Below are positions 11,283 to 23,013 of a stretch of 64,000 nucleotides of DNA, one piece after another. The DNA is taken from contig JADNRX010000135.1 of the NCBI GenBank assembly GCA_015501595.1, positions 62,001 to 126,000 of the forward strand. The letters run 5' to 3'. A model generated the notes under the pieces. The model worked only from the letters and a program-made list of their open reading frames with translations, searched no databases and was not told the origin of the DNA. Position numbers and translations under genes: made by a program. How positions within the stretch are numbered: the first letter of the stretch is position 1; each line of letters begins with the position of its first letter. The stretch is from Hymenopellis radicata (Eukaryota > Basidiomycota > Agaricomycetes > Agaricales > Physalacriaceae).

Positions 11283-12838
11283 ATGCTGGATCTCCCCAAG
11301 AAGCCCCCTCTTACTTCTGTGCATCCCTCCAAGTCGCATCGGGGTGGTGTCAAACGCCACCGCTGCCAGAAATCTGGTGCACCCGCATCCACGGATTCAC
11401 CACCCGCGTCGTTGCTCGAGCCATTTCACCCGCCATTGCAGACAGTGAGGAAACGACCGCGTCTTGCTAGCATTTCCGAGCCTGAAATGTCCGAGGACGA
11501 GGACATCTCTGGAGGGAACATTGACACGAACCCTATCTCTATGTTCGACCTCGAGGAATTCTGTACACAGTTCGACAAAGTGTCTACTGTTCAACCCACC
11601 TTTGAGGACAGTGTTATGGGAGACCTTTCTGATATTTTTGGAGATGAGTCGTATGCCGCCACATATGAGTTTGAAAAGGACAACAAGTGAGTACTTTCGT
11701 TAACATGTTTTGCCGTTCTCATATCTTGTTTAGAGTTCGCGTGCAACGCGAATACACCCAAAAGAACCTCGTCCCTTCATTTGAACGCGACATTACGCGC
11801 ATGGTCAAGGAGGCTAATGCTAACAAAGGTATCACTCTGCCTTTTCACTTGAAAACGTACACTTATCTGTGTCTGTCAGTCATTTGCTCATCATTCGACT
11901 TTTCGAAAGCAACAGGAAGTTCGTCGACTGCTGGCAAACATCTTGCTTTGAACCGCGCCCCAGCTAAGGTTACTGTCTGGGATGATGACATTGCGCGCTG
12001 CCTGTTCTCAAAGGACAACATTCCGCTTGTCTACCATCTTCCTCGATTCCTACGGGAGACCTCAAACGCAAGCTTCCTTTGCTTTTGGCTACCCTCCGAC
12101 TGAACCGCGCTTACAGACGCTCTTAACTCAACATCTCATCAAGTATGGCAAACGTGCCACCCTTTCCATCGGTAAAGGCGCGGATGGTGAAGAGCGAAAC
12201 TCTGCGTCTGCCTATGTGATTCGAGAGGGTGAGCTAGCTGGATGCTCAATCCTCTCTCGACTTTGGCACGGTGTAGGGCATACAGTAAGCATTTCGCTCA
12301 AAGTATAGCTTGAAATACTAACATTCATTAGAAGGATCAACCTACCATCTCGACTACCTTCCTCAAGTCCGGTTCTCAGTTCAACAACGCGACAACGCTT
12401 GTGGATCATCTCCATCTATTATCCGTACGGGTGAACAAGCTTCTTCAGTCTATCGACCCTCATCAGTTCACCACACTCCAAGAACTCGTCCGGAAGGCAG
12501 AGGCGGCTAATCCACATATCAGAGCTTTGGCTACGATTGATCCTCTTCTCATGGAGGGTCGCGCGATTCAATTCAACCAGACAACGCCAAATCACGCTGA
12601 CCGTCTGGATCCTCCGAAGGGATGGGCAGTTATTGTAGTGCTTGGCCACGTTCGTTCGGGGACACTTTTCTTTCCCCGACTCAATCTTCGTGTTCGGTAT
12701 GTGTCTGGAGTTGGAGTCGCACTTCGCGGGCGCCTCTTGAAGCACAAGGTGGAGGTATGGGAGGGAAACCAGCGTATTTCGATTGCACACTTTACGCATC
12801 TTGGGTTGTGGAATTTCTATGGTGTTGTTTGTCCATAG
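11283..12838 (+). CDS. TET/JBP-like 2-oxoglutarate/Fe(II) dioxygenase
   Basis: Exons 11283-11686, 11734-11828, 11916-12284 and 12332-12838 join in phase through introns with GTGAGT, GTATCA and GTAAGC donors. The N-terminal part is acidic and probably disordered. The C-terminal ~150 residues carry the double-stranded beta-helix dioxygenase pattern: an HxD motif in NHADRLD, the strand GWAVIVVLGHVRSG, VRYVSGVGVALRGRLLKHKV with the distal His, and GNQRISIAHFTH with the Arg expected to bind 2-oxoglutarate. This matches the TET/JBP class expanded in mushroom genomes, whose studied members oxidise 5-methylcytosine. One apparent frame change near 12050, between VYHLPRFL and AFGYPPTEPR, is not explained by an intron, so this copy may be damaged. 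Start choice is uncertain. Confidence 0.6.
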
Positions 12839-12923
12839 AGCCCTTCAGGCTGCATCAGGCAGATAAATTCTTGTACTGTAGTAAAGCTTTTTGTAACGTA
12901 CGAGCAGTAAGGATTCGAGAATA

Positions 12924-13167
12924 CTGTAGCGTTTCGACCGCAAATTCACATAACGGGTCACAGAGGTCTTTGAAGTGAAGCTATATATACACCATAACGG
13001 GTCACGGACCACTTTGGCCAGGCACGAGCCTCCAAATAAGGAAATTTCAGGTCCCGCCATAGGCGGGACTGTCCAAATAAGGCAATTTAAGGGTCTGTGA
13101 AGCTGTTCGCTGTAACTTCAGACCATAACGGGTCACAGGCTGTGAAGTTACGGTTGAAACGCTACAG
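12924..13167. mobile_element. Tc1/mariner-type MITE (244 bp)
   Basis: Terminal inverted repeats CTGTAGCGTTTCGACCG and its near-perfect inverse, flanked by TA. The interior has three copies of ATAACGGGTCAC. No gene is inside. It lies just downstream of the dioxygenase stop codon and shares the terminal consensus with the elements at 4306 and 34800. Confidence 0.85.
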
Positions 13168-13334
13168 TATGAGCAGTTAACGTAGCAAAATAAGTGTGTG
13201 AGTTTCGTAAGATCTAAGAGTAGCGTATCTCATTATATGAGTAAGATTCAGTTCGATTAAGTATAAGCAGCACTGTAAACCATGGCCATGAATATCAGGG
13301 CCTCCTGATTGAGAAACGGACTCACAAGATGACT

Positions 13335-15450
13335 CTATTGAAAGCAAGCATGGAGGTGCGCTTCGTGCGCCACAAACGTTCGTGCACGTCCGCACTGTTC
13401 GCAAATTACATATCCCGTAGAAATGAAGCAGAAGATGTCTTCGGGTATCCCAATATAGGACGCCCACAGTGCCCATGCCACGGTTAGCGCATCCTCGAGA
13501 AATTCGACTGATGTGTTGAAGGTAACCGCGTGATCCTTTGGCACAATCAACACAGCTGGTAGGATGTGCACCCTCGCACGAGAAGTGTTATCCACAGTAC
13601 GAACTAAAGTCTGATTAGATTGAGCTTCAAATAAACAAACAGAAAAGGCGAACCATGTTCAAACAGATCTCCATGAGCGCATCGTTGTGTCCCCTTTACC
13701 GTCACGTAATGTTTCAACATCGCCTCCCCTTCGAAGATACGAAGACATGCCGGACACTTGAGAGTTGAGCGAAACAATCCTTGCAGAGCATCGATGTGCA
13801 AACCAATCACCGACGTCAACTGGCGTAACGCCACATTCGCCGGTAGTTCGTCAAAATAGCCGATGACATTCTCTGCACTAGTGGTGCGGTAGGGTTCCAG
13901 GGATACATGGGCAGCATCCGGATGCCCCGGATGCGATTTCGGATAAGCTATTCAGGTGAAGTGAGTCGTGAATCGTGATTACCCGCACATAGAACAAACT
14001 AACCATCATAATGTCCTAGGTCAAAGAGTGACTGAGTTGCATTAATCGAGGCCTGATCTGCAAGAAGATCAGTTGAATAACAGCAACTTAAGAAAGCGGT
14101 CAACTGTACCAACTACTTGGCCTGCGGAAACCTGCTTCCAACTTAACATGTCCAAATCGTTAGCACGATTTCCAAGGGGCACTACGCATTCGATCTTTGA
14201 ATGAATTCCTGCTTTACTAGAAGATGCCGGTGAAGCTGAAGCAGGGGCGGGAGAGTGCTGTCGGCGTTTTTGGGGAGGCGACGGATATGTATCGATTTCG
14301 ATGGGAGTCGGCTTGTCACCCCGAGGCTCTACTCGTCCTTGCCAAGTAATTTCCACCTCGTCGTCGCACTCTTCATTTAGCTTTCGCTTCTGAGAAGATT
14401 TTCGAGAAGAAGTGGCGCCATCTAAGGTAGTGACTTTGGAACCCTTTTCATCAGCAAATGCGTATAAAGTGCCATCAGGAGCTGGCGCTGGATGTGAAGA
14501 ATGACCTGGCGCTGGACGAGGAGGACGAGCTGGTGCTGGGCGATGAGGATAAGCTGGTGCTGGACGAGGAGGACGAGCTGGTGCTTGGTGAGGAGGATAA
14601 GCTGGTGCTGGGCGAGGATGAGCTGGCGGTGGGCGAGGAGGATAAGCTGGTGCTTGGTGAGGAGGAGCCGGCATGGGATGAGGTCCCACGGGAGGAGGAG
14701 GAGGATAGGCATTGATTTCATTTCGATAATCGTATCCGGGATCCGCGCGAGGTACACCTAAGAGTGCACGATATGGGCTATCATGATGATCAACCATCAG
14801 CGGGTTTGTATAGTTAATAACAGGAATGATGAGCTCTTGGCCGACGAATAAATCAGCGTAGGTTTTCTTAGCAGCGTTCTTGACGATGACTAGTGGAGCA
14901 TAGAAGTAAGTATGTGTCGTCTGAAAAAAAGTAGAAATTACTTACTAGTATACGCACACAAGTGCGTCGCAGACGAGAGAGCATCTACGGCTATGCCTCC
15001 AATTTGTCGATTCTGGTGCACCTTGACCCGACACAATTCAAGGTTGTTCGTCGGCTCAGCTGCATGAATACAGAACATATCGTAGGGTAAGAAGTTATTG
15101 AGTCTATCCGCGCCAACTTCGGTTGCCGTATAGTTTCCATGGACTGTAACGGGCCTAACGAAAACTTAAACTGGATTGTTACAAGAGAATAGAAAAAACA
15201 TACCGGGGCAACCCAACCAAATCTCTCTTCTCGCGGCTATATGTTGCGAGCCATCCACGATCATAAAAGTTTCTGAGAGAGTTCTTGTATACGGTGGCCC
15301 AGGGACTTGGGGGCTCTCGCAAACCGACCTGAGCCGGCGAGGGAAGGACCATCTCGATGATGGTGGTCCAGAACCGAGACGCGTCATCCACAGGTGGACA
15401 GTCAAAAATGGGTATATTGAAGTGTGACTATCAAAGAGTGTATGGAGCAC
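13335..15450 (-). pseudogene. Hypothetical protein with proline-rich linker and zinc-finger-like end
   Basis: Exons can be chained in order on the minus strand: IFDCPPVDDASRFWTTIIEM..DLVGLPR, then VTVHGNYTATEVGADRLNN..CRVKVHQNRQIGG, then a His/Tyr-rich stretch, then from 14797 a ~100-residue linker of repeated PAP/PRP units and an NLS-like KKRR-type region, then LPANVALRQLTSVIGLH, a CPACLRIFEGE..RCAHG cysteine pair, and a C-terminal domain ending CEQCGRARTFVAHEAHLHACF. Several introns of about 50 nt join in phase. A one-base frame change near 15430 and an unresolved junction near 14940 suggest decay. The family is not recognised. The Cys pairs hint at a metal site. It may be one gene together with 15540-16124. 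Confidence 0.45.
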
Positions 15451-15539
15451 GAAGGTACGAAGCGAGGAGAAGTCAATATGCGCGCCACTGCCATTTCTAG
15501 CCTGATGGCGCGATAGCGCGATCGTCTAAAAATATTGAA

Positions 15540-16124
15540 TTACCGGTAACCCTCGGATCTAATCGGACCTGTCGGCGGCACCGGGAAGAAGAAGAAGAAG
15601 ACAGAGTGGTCCTGATCGAATAAGAGGACTAAAGGGTAGCCTCGCGTTTCGCACAGCATCAGCATTTGCCGAACATTGAAACTCCGCCAAGCCGACCCCG
15701 CTTGAATCCTTAGCGGAGGATTGAACGATCCCCGAATGCAGAGAAGTAGCTCTCCGAGAGTCTCGTTCCGGTAGAAAGCATGAACTACGGCGAAACGCAA
15801 CCCGAAGGTGGGGATGACCGGCTCTTCTCGATACCCATCGTGATGTATCCACTGTGTGTCCTTGCACAGGCCTGGGAGCGGCCATGTGTGTCCACGGACT
15901 CCCACTAATGCATAGGGTGCCCATTGAGCGTCTTGTGCATGGAATAGTGCCGTGGATCTGATTTCTAACAGGAACTTGTTTCGGCATTCCATCTTTGCTC
16001 GATTGAATGATTGTACACTAGGGAGCTTACTAGTACGAATTAAAAGATTGAACATCGTCCTCGTCCTCACTCTCATCGTCCTCATTCTCGGAGCCATAAT
16101 CGACATCCCATCCTGGAGTAACAC
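15540..16124 (-). pseudogene. Hypothetical; probable 5' part of the gene at 13335-15450
   Basis: A single frame reads ALFHAQDAQWAPYALVGVRG, HTWPLPGLCKDTQWIHHDGY, FGLRFAVVHAFYRNETLGEL and ends with several Phe and PVPPTGPIRSEGYR. It has the regular hydrophobic pattern of a folded domain but no family I can name. The presumed upstream exon near 16080 is acidic in another frame (runs of Glu/Asp). The next frame downstream on the same strand continues at 15434, so a broken single gene is plausible. A copy of its 3' end lies at 3320-3430. Confidence 0.4.
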
Positions 16125-16126
16125 TG

Positions 16127-16997
16127 TCAGTATGAAATACTCTCCTTTGAAAAACGCCTACCGCAGACTGATTCAAGCAAAAAATAAGCTTGACACATTG
16201 CAGAGAAATTAGGTGTCACCCAATAGTTAACCCGAGCGGCTATAGCTTTCAGGAAGCTGCTGCCGGCAACATGGAATGGCAGGCTCGCGAACGATTTGGG
16301 ATAGATACCAACATGCCGAAAGTTGACCATGTACAATTGGTCGGTGTTTGAATCAAACAGGAAGTTCGACGGGCTGATATCCGAGTGATAAAACGTGAGG
16401 GGCTCATCACAAAAGTTGACGGTGATAGATCTGTTGCTGGGCGCAAGAGAAAGCGCCTGAAAGAAGGATTGCCGCTCGTCAGTAGACATTCACATAAGAT
16501 TTGTAACGTACTCTGTTGAAATGGTCCTCGAGCGCCTTGGCCGAGTCAAAGGGCCTCGGAGCGACTTGGTCCCAGAAGATCAAGTGCTGAGCGGACCCAC
16601 CGCCAACTGGACCGAGTGTGTTCGCCGGGATAGGTCGTGTAAGAAGCCACTTGAGTGCTTCTGCAACCTTGTCGTACAGATGTTCGGAATTGGCTTCGTC
16701 TCTCCGTACACATTCCGTAACAGTTGGAGCCTCAATGAACTCCATGACAATGTAACCCTTGTAATCTCCGAACGAGGTGTGAATTTTAGGAATGCGAGGA
16801 GCATGTGGGTCGGCCGCGGCTGCAGCCTGATCGAACATGTACTGCTGCGTCCTCGCCTCGTTTAGGACCTCCGGCCCGAACTTGATAAATAAGGGTAATC
16901 CACCTTCTGGCGTGTGTGTGAAGGTGCTTCCAGCGACGGCCTCACAGAGTGCGAGAATTTCATCCTGAGACGGTATGATAAGTTTCCGGGAAGCCAT
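16127..16997 (-). CDS. APH/protein-kinase-like phosphotransferase, probably pseudo-enzyme
   Basis: Two exons (16997-16512 and 16456-16127) join through a 55-nt GTACGT..CAG intron to give 271 residues beginning MASRKLIIPSQDEILALCEA. An N-lobe-like segment (GGLPLFIKFGPEVLNEARTQ, with a Lys in place for ATP) and YIVMEFIEAPTV as hinge are followed by HSDISPSNFLFD, the catalytic loop of the aminoglycoside phosphotransferase/fructosamine kinase-like fold. The metal-binding position that should be Asp reads Asn (MVNFRHVG, codon AAC), so phosphotransfer is doubtful. Such kinase-like genes are numerous in mushrooms and mostly uncharacterised. Substrate unknown. The stop lies 3 bp from the start of the neighbouring frame at 16124. 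Confidence 0.65.
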
Positions 16998-17384
16998 AGT
17001 TGATCTGTAGGAAGCAGGTTGGAAGCACAAACACAGGCAAACACGACCAGACTCACGGTAAGGGCAGTTCAAGGAGACAGTAAGCAACACAGAGATCGTT
17101 TGCGATGTGGAACGATTGTGGGAATTTCCACGATGCCATCACGATCACGTTCTTGCTCTTAGCCACCACCTCCGCTTGCAACACCGATTCGAGGGATTAA
17201 ATACTGACAAGTCGTTTCATTCGCCCGTAGATGCTGTGTCACTCGTGGCCTCTCCATTATAGAAATCGCTCTCGACTATTTTCCTCAACACCATTCGCGG
17301 AATAACTACAAAGCTCACTCATGTTCGTATGCTGTGAGCGGTACATTCGGGCTTCTACCTGTGGAGATTCTGGACTTGATCCCA
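16998..17384. other. Intergenic; possible F-box-like fragment
   Basis: Upstream flank of the kinase-like gene. If the element at 17396-18743 is removed, a plus-strand frame reads GLLPVEILDLIPPRR and continues past the junction, which resembles the start of an F-box (LPxEILDLI). It is too short for a firm call. Confidence 0.25.
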
Positions 17385-17395
17385 CCTCGTCGACG

Positions 17396-18743
17396 GGCAC
17401 ATAGAAAGTAGCGGGACCCCTCGCGGGACTGTGCGCTAGCGCATACCGCGATCGCGCAAGCTGCGCTAGGGTTACACTAGGGTTGCGCTAGGACCAGAGT
17501 AAACGGTGGGATTTCAGTGGGATTGCGCAAGGTCAAGGATAGTTGGAGAAATTTCTATTTATTTTTTGTAGTTATGCGTAATGTCAATGGACTGTTACCG
17601 TCTGCTCCCCGCCTCTCTCGAAGGCATCGAACAGGCTAGAACGACATGTCTCCAGTCTCTACCCCTAAGTTTTCCCAATTGGGACGCTGCCGCCTTCATG
17701 TACCAGCGCTGTTCACGAGCGGAGGTACTAAAAAGATGATTTCTAGCAGGAGAAGTTCCTACCCACTCGTATGCTGGTACATTCACGGTGTTCGGTACCC
17801 TGTGAGGTCCCACATAATCTGTTCCGATCTCCGATCTCCGAGCCCCAGTTCCTTTCATTCCCCCTCCCTCCCACACGAATAGGTATAGAAGAAGATCTAC
17901 AATCATACGACATGTAGATTTCCTTACCAGAACCTGGTTTCTGCAGTTGGGATGGGCAGGTTCAGTGCTAAGTACGTCCTGGATTGTTCGTATTCATCCA
18001 TGGAATCGACACTGGCAGATCCCACAGTCCGTGACCCATCAACACGCTCTCCACTCATTCTTGATGGGCATTAGTGTTGCCGTTGTCATTTATGAGCTCG
18101 CGCATGGCTGCGCTCAACGGGCTAGCGCTATCCCGCTAGCGCATTGCGCTTGTGCGCTTGTGCGCGAGGCTGCGCGAGGCATGCGCGAGCACTCCCGCGA
18201 GCCGCGCTAACACCCTTCCCGCTAATGCGCGAGCGTGACACCGGCATACATTCTGTATCTTAAGTTGTCAAACAAGACTGGATGGTAAACTCGCGGCCTA
18301 GTGAAGATCTACGGTTCAGGGCATGGAGCCTTGTCAATTCAACCTTGATCCGGGAACGATTGAAAGTACTTACTATTGTGGGCCATGCCGTAGAACTGTG
18401 CTAATGCTGTCTCACCCATCCATTAGGTGAAGTGAATAACACCTCTTCAATCGTGCTAACCGTTAACTTTTGAAAGGACTGGATCGATAGGCCTAGCGTA
18501 CTAAACGGGTTCATCAGGAAAGTCATGCCAAATATACATCAAGTACGTTGCTTTTCATACATCCTATATATACAGAACACTCTTTAACGTGATCTAGCAG
18601 GGAGAGGGAGGACGAGAGTCTGGAATTGCGCGAGGGTTACGCTAGGTTAGAGTGTCACGGCGTGACTGCGCTAGCGCAATGCGCGAGTGCGCGACCCGCG
18701 ACATGCGCTAGTGCGCGAGGGTTCCCGCTAAAATCTATAGGCC
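17396..18743. mobile_element. TIR element with 11-bp flanking duplication
   Basis: The outer sequence GGCACATAGAAAGTAGCGGG is matched in inverse by GGCCTATAGATTTTAGCGGG at the right end, and both ends are flanked by the direct repeat CCTCGTCGACG (17385-17395 and 18744-18754). Long duplications of 9-11 bp are typical of Mutator-like elements. Subterminal DNA is packed with GCGCTAGCGC-type palindromes, again near 18110-18240, so nested or rearranged copies are possible. No transposase is inside. If the ends are instead taken at TAGCGGGA, the 8-bp flanks do not match, which argues against a hAT call. Confidence 0.6.
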
Positions 18744-18754
18744 CCTCGTCGACG

Positions 18755-20433
18755 ACACAGTTACTCTTCTGATGTGCGCACTCGTCTATCTGATTTGGAT
18801 CTCCCGCCTCTTATGCTCGTCATCTCATGATCCCCATGAAGCTTTCATGTTCAGCGGGCGAGACCCATATCCAGAATAACTCTCGTCGGCGATGTGCCAT
18901 TCTTCGACACCCGAAAAAATGCTGCGAGAAAAATTTTAGGACGGTACAACAACTTTTCCTCGTGCCCGTTCCCATAACAAGCTCTTTCAACTTGTTTCAA
19001 GTCTTCAAATAAGTACATCATTCTTCGTTCGGGCGCACTCCTCGCAGTCCTGTCCGCTGGGATCTCACCGCGACCTGCGCATTGTATCAGGAAACCTTGT
19101 TACCAGTCCGGTTCAGGCTTGTCGAGCTGGGGCATGGATCTGCGGGATACAAGAAATTCGGGGGTGGCGTCGACGCTGCTGAGTCGTGTCAGTACGCCGG
19201 CCCATCTGAGGCGCGGGACAAACATGCCGCTTCCGTGGTCTTGCAGGGTCCGTAGCGCGTGAAAGGAATTGGCGCTAGGAGATCGTTTATTATTTTCAAC
19301 TCTGAAGTCTAGCGGATGCTCACCAGTACAACCGACGGCTCCATGGACACCAGGCGCTCTGCACAATCTTCGAGACGGCTGCGCGATCAGCGGGACCACA
19401 ACGTCGGGCGCGCGGGTGTTGGCTGATCATACAGCACCTTCCTCTGGGGCGTCTCGTCGTCGTCATGCGCGAGGGCACAGCGGGAAAAGGGATGACTCAA
19501 ATGCATTGCAAGCTCGTCGTCGTCCTGCTCCTGCTCGCCACCGCACCTTCTCGCGAGGCGGGTGTGGCGTCTCATCTTCCCACGACGCTCCATCCGCCAC
19601 AGTCGCTGTCTGCACTGCCGTCGTATCACGAGACAGTCGCAGAGCGCCCCCGGGACGCTTCCCATATTTAGACCAAGTCAGAGAGCACGACGCATTGTTG
19701 AGCTCGCCGTCAAACGACATCGACGGTCTGTGCGTGATAAAGCTCAAAGCGGAGTGTTGTCGCCGTCGCGGCATCGCTTTATGTTGAAAGGAATTGGGAG
19801 GATTGAGACGCAGTCTTGTACATATTACTGATCTGCATCAGTGGACGCCGTGGGGCGGCTACTGGAAGATAGAGGTGAGCCTAGGACATGGACGCGAGGT
19901 GCTTGGGGAAGGAGCCTTTAGACGAGTGGAATTGGGGATATGGACATGGCCTAGAAAGGTGTTAGCGTCTCGGGGTACAGCTTGACCAATATCTGTCGGG
20001 CCCATTGTCTTGTAGACCTCTTAGAACGCATCCGTGTTAGCGTTCATCTTTACATGACACATCGGTGACGATATGGAGGATGCGGAGCAATGGCGAGATC
20101 GACGCGAAGGATAGGCACTGCGGTTTTGAAGGTCCTTGTGGTGGGATCATCATGGTAGCAGGGCAACCAGTTTATCGAAAAGAGTTCGGCCGACGCGCCG
20201 ACCACATCAGTTCGTCGGCTTCTTCCGATACTCCTGCATCTAGCCGTCATCTCCCAGGTTCATTTCCGCTTTTGCTTTCAAGGTACGTTTCACCCTCTAC
20301 GAATAAAAGTAGTTTGACTCGATATAGGACCTTTAAGTGATCGTCACCTGAAGAGAAACGCGCCCGGGCGGGAGTCGCTGTCAGGTGTGTCTTTAATCCT
20401 GTCTGCACTCCTACGACTGATAGTCCCGTGCAG
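18755..20433. other. Gene-poor region; no recognisable gene
   Basis: Several open frames of 60-170 codons exist on both strands (for example 19269-19787 plus, 19463-19774 minus) but they overlap in antisense, are rich in Arg and Ser, and show no domain pattern. Possible short minus-strand exons start near 20006 (MGPTDIGQAVPRDANTF). I cannot support a gene model. Confidence 0.3.
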
Positions 20434-20500
20434 TGTTCAGCCCCGCTGGTCCTTGTATCCCACTGAAGTGACTACACCCGCCGAACTCACCTGGTCCCAC
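20434..20500 (+). pseudogene. Fragment of the gene at 23243-26128
   Basis: After an intron-like CCCGTGCAG acceptor the frame reads VQPRWSLYPTEVTTPAELTW, which matches FRPRWSLYPTEASTAAELEW at the start of the third exon of the downstream gene, itself right after an acceptor. Similarity stops after about 65 bp. It is a relic of a partial duplication of that gene. Confidence 0.6.
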
Positions 20501-20743
20501 TCGAAGCTTGCAACGCCTCGACGGCCCCAAGACTGCAGAAGAGACTTTAACTTGACCGATGTGCTGTTCATTCTACCAGGCTGGCAGCTTACCTTCGCGT
20601 ACCAAGGCTCAACGATGACATGCTGCTCGTAAAAGGTGAGTCTGTTCAATATGGTAAGTACAGTTGAAGTACATTACACTCATAGCTAATAAATATAAAA
20701 GTACAATCGCGGTCAATTCAACCTGTCTATGGATCATGGCGTC

Positions 20744-22576
20744 CTACCTCTCCGGTGTATACTCGTCGTCGTCTCTCTTTCCCCTCGAGGAGCCGCCAGT
20801 CTTGCCTTTCTTCCCTGCAGCTGCAGCTGTATTCCCTCCGGCCCCCGCCTTTAACGCCCTGTTTGCCACTCTCTTCGCCTGTGTTTGTGCATCCTTTAAA
20901 GCCCGCCACTCCGCCGCGCGCTCCGGGTTGTATCCTTTGCCAAAGCGAGGCCACGTAGTCGGATCGGCCATCTCGGCATATGTTTCGGCCACGCCAGTCC
21001 TCGCCCTTTGGTAAAATTTGCCGCACCCGTAAGTCCGGATCTCCATCAAAGCACCGTAGAAACAAAGAATATCTTTACTTTCTCGAAGGTCGTACAGCAA
21101 CGCTTTGGCCTCTTTTGGTGGCGCGGCGGGGTTCGACAGTACCTGCTCAATGTACACATCATCCATCTAGGAAGACATCATGTCAGCTCGATTGTTTTGT
21201 TTTCTGGAGGAAATTACTCACAGCTTCTTGACCCTTCCTTATCAACCACCCCGTGTATACCTCAACTTGGTCATCCTCTATCAAGAAGCCATAAATGGGG
21301 TAGTCCGTGCCGGATAGATTCAGTTCCGCGTTGAAGTATAGAACAGACGTCATCTGGATGCTGAGCTGCCTAATGCTGGCCTCACGGGCAGTCTGGGGGT
21401 CAGAGTCTATCTTCTCCTTCTTGTACTCGATGACGAGGTAGTAGAAATCGGAGCCTGTCCAAGCCTTTGCGTGCTTGAAGCGGGGCGGTTGGCAGGCGTC
21501 AGCCTTCACGTCGCCTTTAGCTGCCAATCTCAAGTGGGAAATATTCATGAGATGGCGAAAGACCGTGAACCATTTCTCTCGGCTATTTACCGATTTCAGG
21601 ATCTTGGCGAAATTGGAATCCTGGTCTTTGTTGTCCGACTCGATAAATGGAACATGAACGCTGATACCGGTGTCCAACTTGACCGTCTCAGGGTCTATCG
21701 TTCGATCCCCCGCGAGTTTCGGGTTATGGGTCGGCGTCACAATAAGTCTTTCGAGTCTGCAATAAAAATACAGTGAGTTGCCAGATTCCATGAGAGAGAT
21801 GAAATAAAGACACACTCGATGCTATCATTCCTCTTTGCAGAGACCATCACAACAAACATCAAGAGGAAGTCGGTCGCTGTCCGTTTAGTAGCCTCGTTGG
21901 CAGTTTCAGACCTGAATGTCAAATCCTCCCCCTCCAAGGACAATTGTTCGCGGCCGTCCGCCTGTTTATGAGTACGGAGGAATGCCACAAACTTTGCCGT
22001 TGCTTCTTCAGGTGTCATAGCGCGTTGTATGTCCTTCCTCGTGTTGTTCATTTGTCTCACCAAGTCCAGTATGATCACTGTGACCTCGTCGAGACCCGGA
22101 GCGCTCAGGGTTGCTCCTGGCTGCTGGTTCGATGTCCCTTTGGCAAGGTCTGCGAGAAAGGCCTGGCCACCCCAGGACTGGAATAACTTGAAAATTCCCT
22201 TATTAACAATTTAGTATTTGATTTCTGCCTAAAGTTTTGCGGAGCACGCCGCGGGCTTACCGTATCAAACTTCGGTTTCAAGTTCTTGATCTCGATCCTT
22301 GCTTTCTGGTCCACACAGAAGACAGACAGAGGCGTAGGGAATGAGGCTGGTCGCATCTTTGTCATCGTCAACATGCGAAGTGCGCGAATGTGAACGCCTC
22401 TATTCTTGAACCACGTATCGGACTTGGTGATGTTGGTAGCAAGCCTGAAGAAAAGGAATTATGGATGCTGAGGGCTTATGAGATGAGAAAACTCACGCAG
22501 ATGCCGAGATGCCTGTTCCGGATGCAGCAGCCTCGCTAAGCGCACTTTCTTGCTTCTGAGGAATCTCGGGTGTCAT
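20744..22576 (-). CDS. Hypothetical protein, possible PD-(D/E)XK nuclease-like domain
   Basis: Five exons (22576-22497, 22444-22261, 22198-21816, 21756-21222, 21166-20744) splice in phase to 534 residues with no stop. It begins MTPEIPQKQESALSEAA. The central domain holds DFYYLVIEYKKEKIDSDPQ followed by a helix REASIRQLSIQMTS; a hydrophobic strand ending ExK before a helix with Gln is the pattern of PD-(D/E)XK nuclease folds, but the upstream acidic residue was not placed. The C-terminal tail is rich in Ala, Gly and Lys, likely disordered and possibly nucleic-acid binding or nuclear. A TATA box lies about 65 bp upstream. It is divergent to the gene at 23243, which has similar strand motifs. 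The fold is inference. Confidence 0.6.
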
Positions 22577-22640
22577 GGTAGAAGTTGTTGCGCTTTGACG
22601 GATTCAATGTGGGTGAAAGAAAATCGAGTGACCTGCACAC

Positions 22641-22650
22641 TTTATATACG
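22641..22650 (-). promoter_or_regulatory. TATA box of the minus-strand gene
   Basis: On the minus strand this reads CGTATATAAA, 65-74 bp before the start codon at 22576. It is the core promoter on one side of a ~670-bp divergent promoter region; TTTATAAAC near 23165 may serve the opposite gene. Confidence 0.6.
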
Positions 22651-23013
22651 TGCACATCAAAGCGGTCTTAGATATGGTTGCATTCCAGCGTTCTTCATCG
22701 AAAGGAAACCTGTCAAAAGAATGTAAATGGTGACTCAATTCTTCACGTCGAAATATGGAGGGTCGGGCTCAGACAATAATCAAGTGCCTCCCGTCAAGCT
22801 CCGCGGTTACTTATGATGGGATTACATCTCTGGAGCGCCGAGACTCTTCGGCAAGCAAGTGAAGCCGAAGAGAGGCTGCATAATTGCGCCGGAAAGAAGT
22901 AATGTTGTGTGTACACCAGCACACACAATTCGTACATGTGATTTCGTCAAACAATAAGAGAATTGTAACAGAGTACTCATGCCCAGGCCCCACTTCTAGA
23001 GATATGGAACTCA

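Noticed and set aside
14458..14761. Plus-strand frames rich in Leu/Asp/Glu or Trp/Arg
   Set aside because: They are antisense to the proline-rich repeat of the minus-strand gene; the periodic look is inherited from that repeat.
17409..18730. hAT element with ends at TAGCGGGA
   Set aside because: The 8-bp flanks ATAGAAAG and AAATCTAT do not match; moving the ends outward gives matched ends and an 11-bp duplication.
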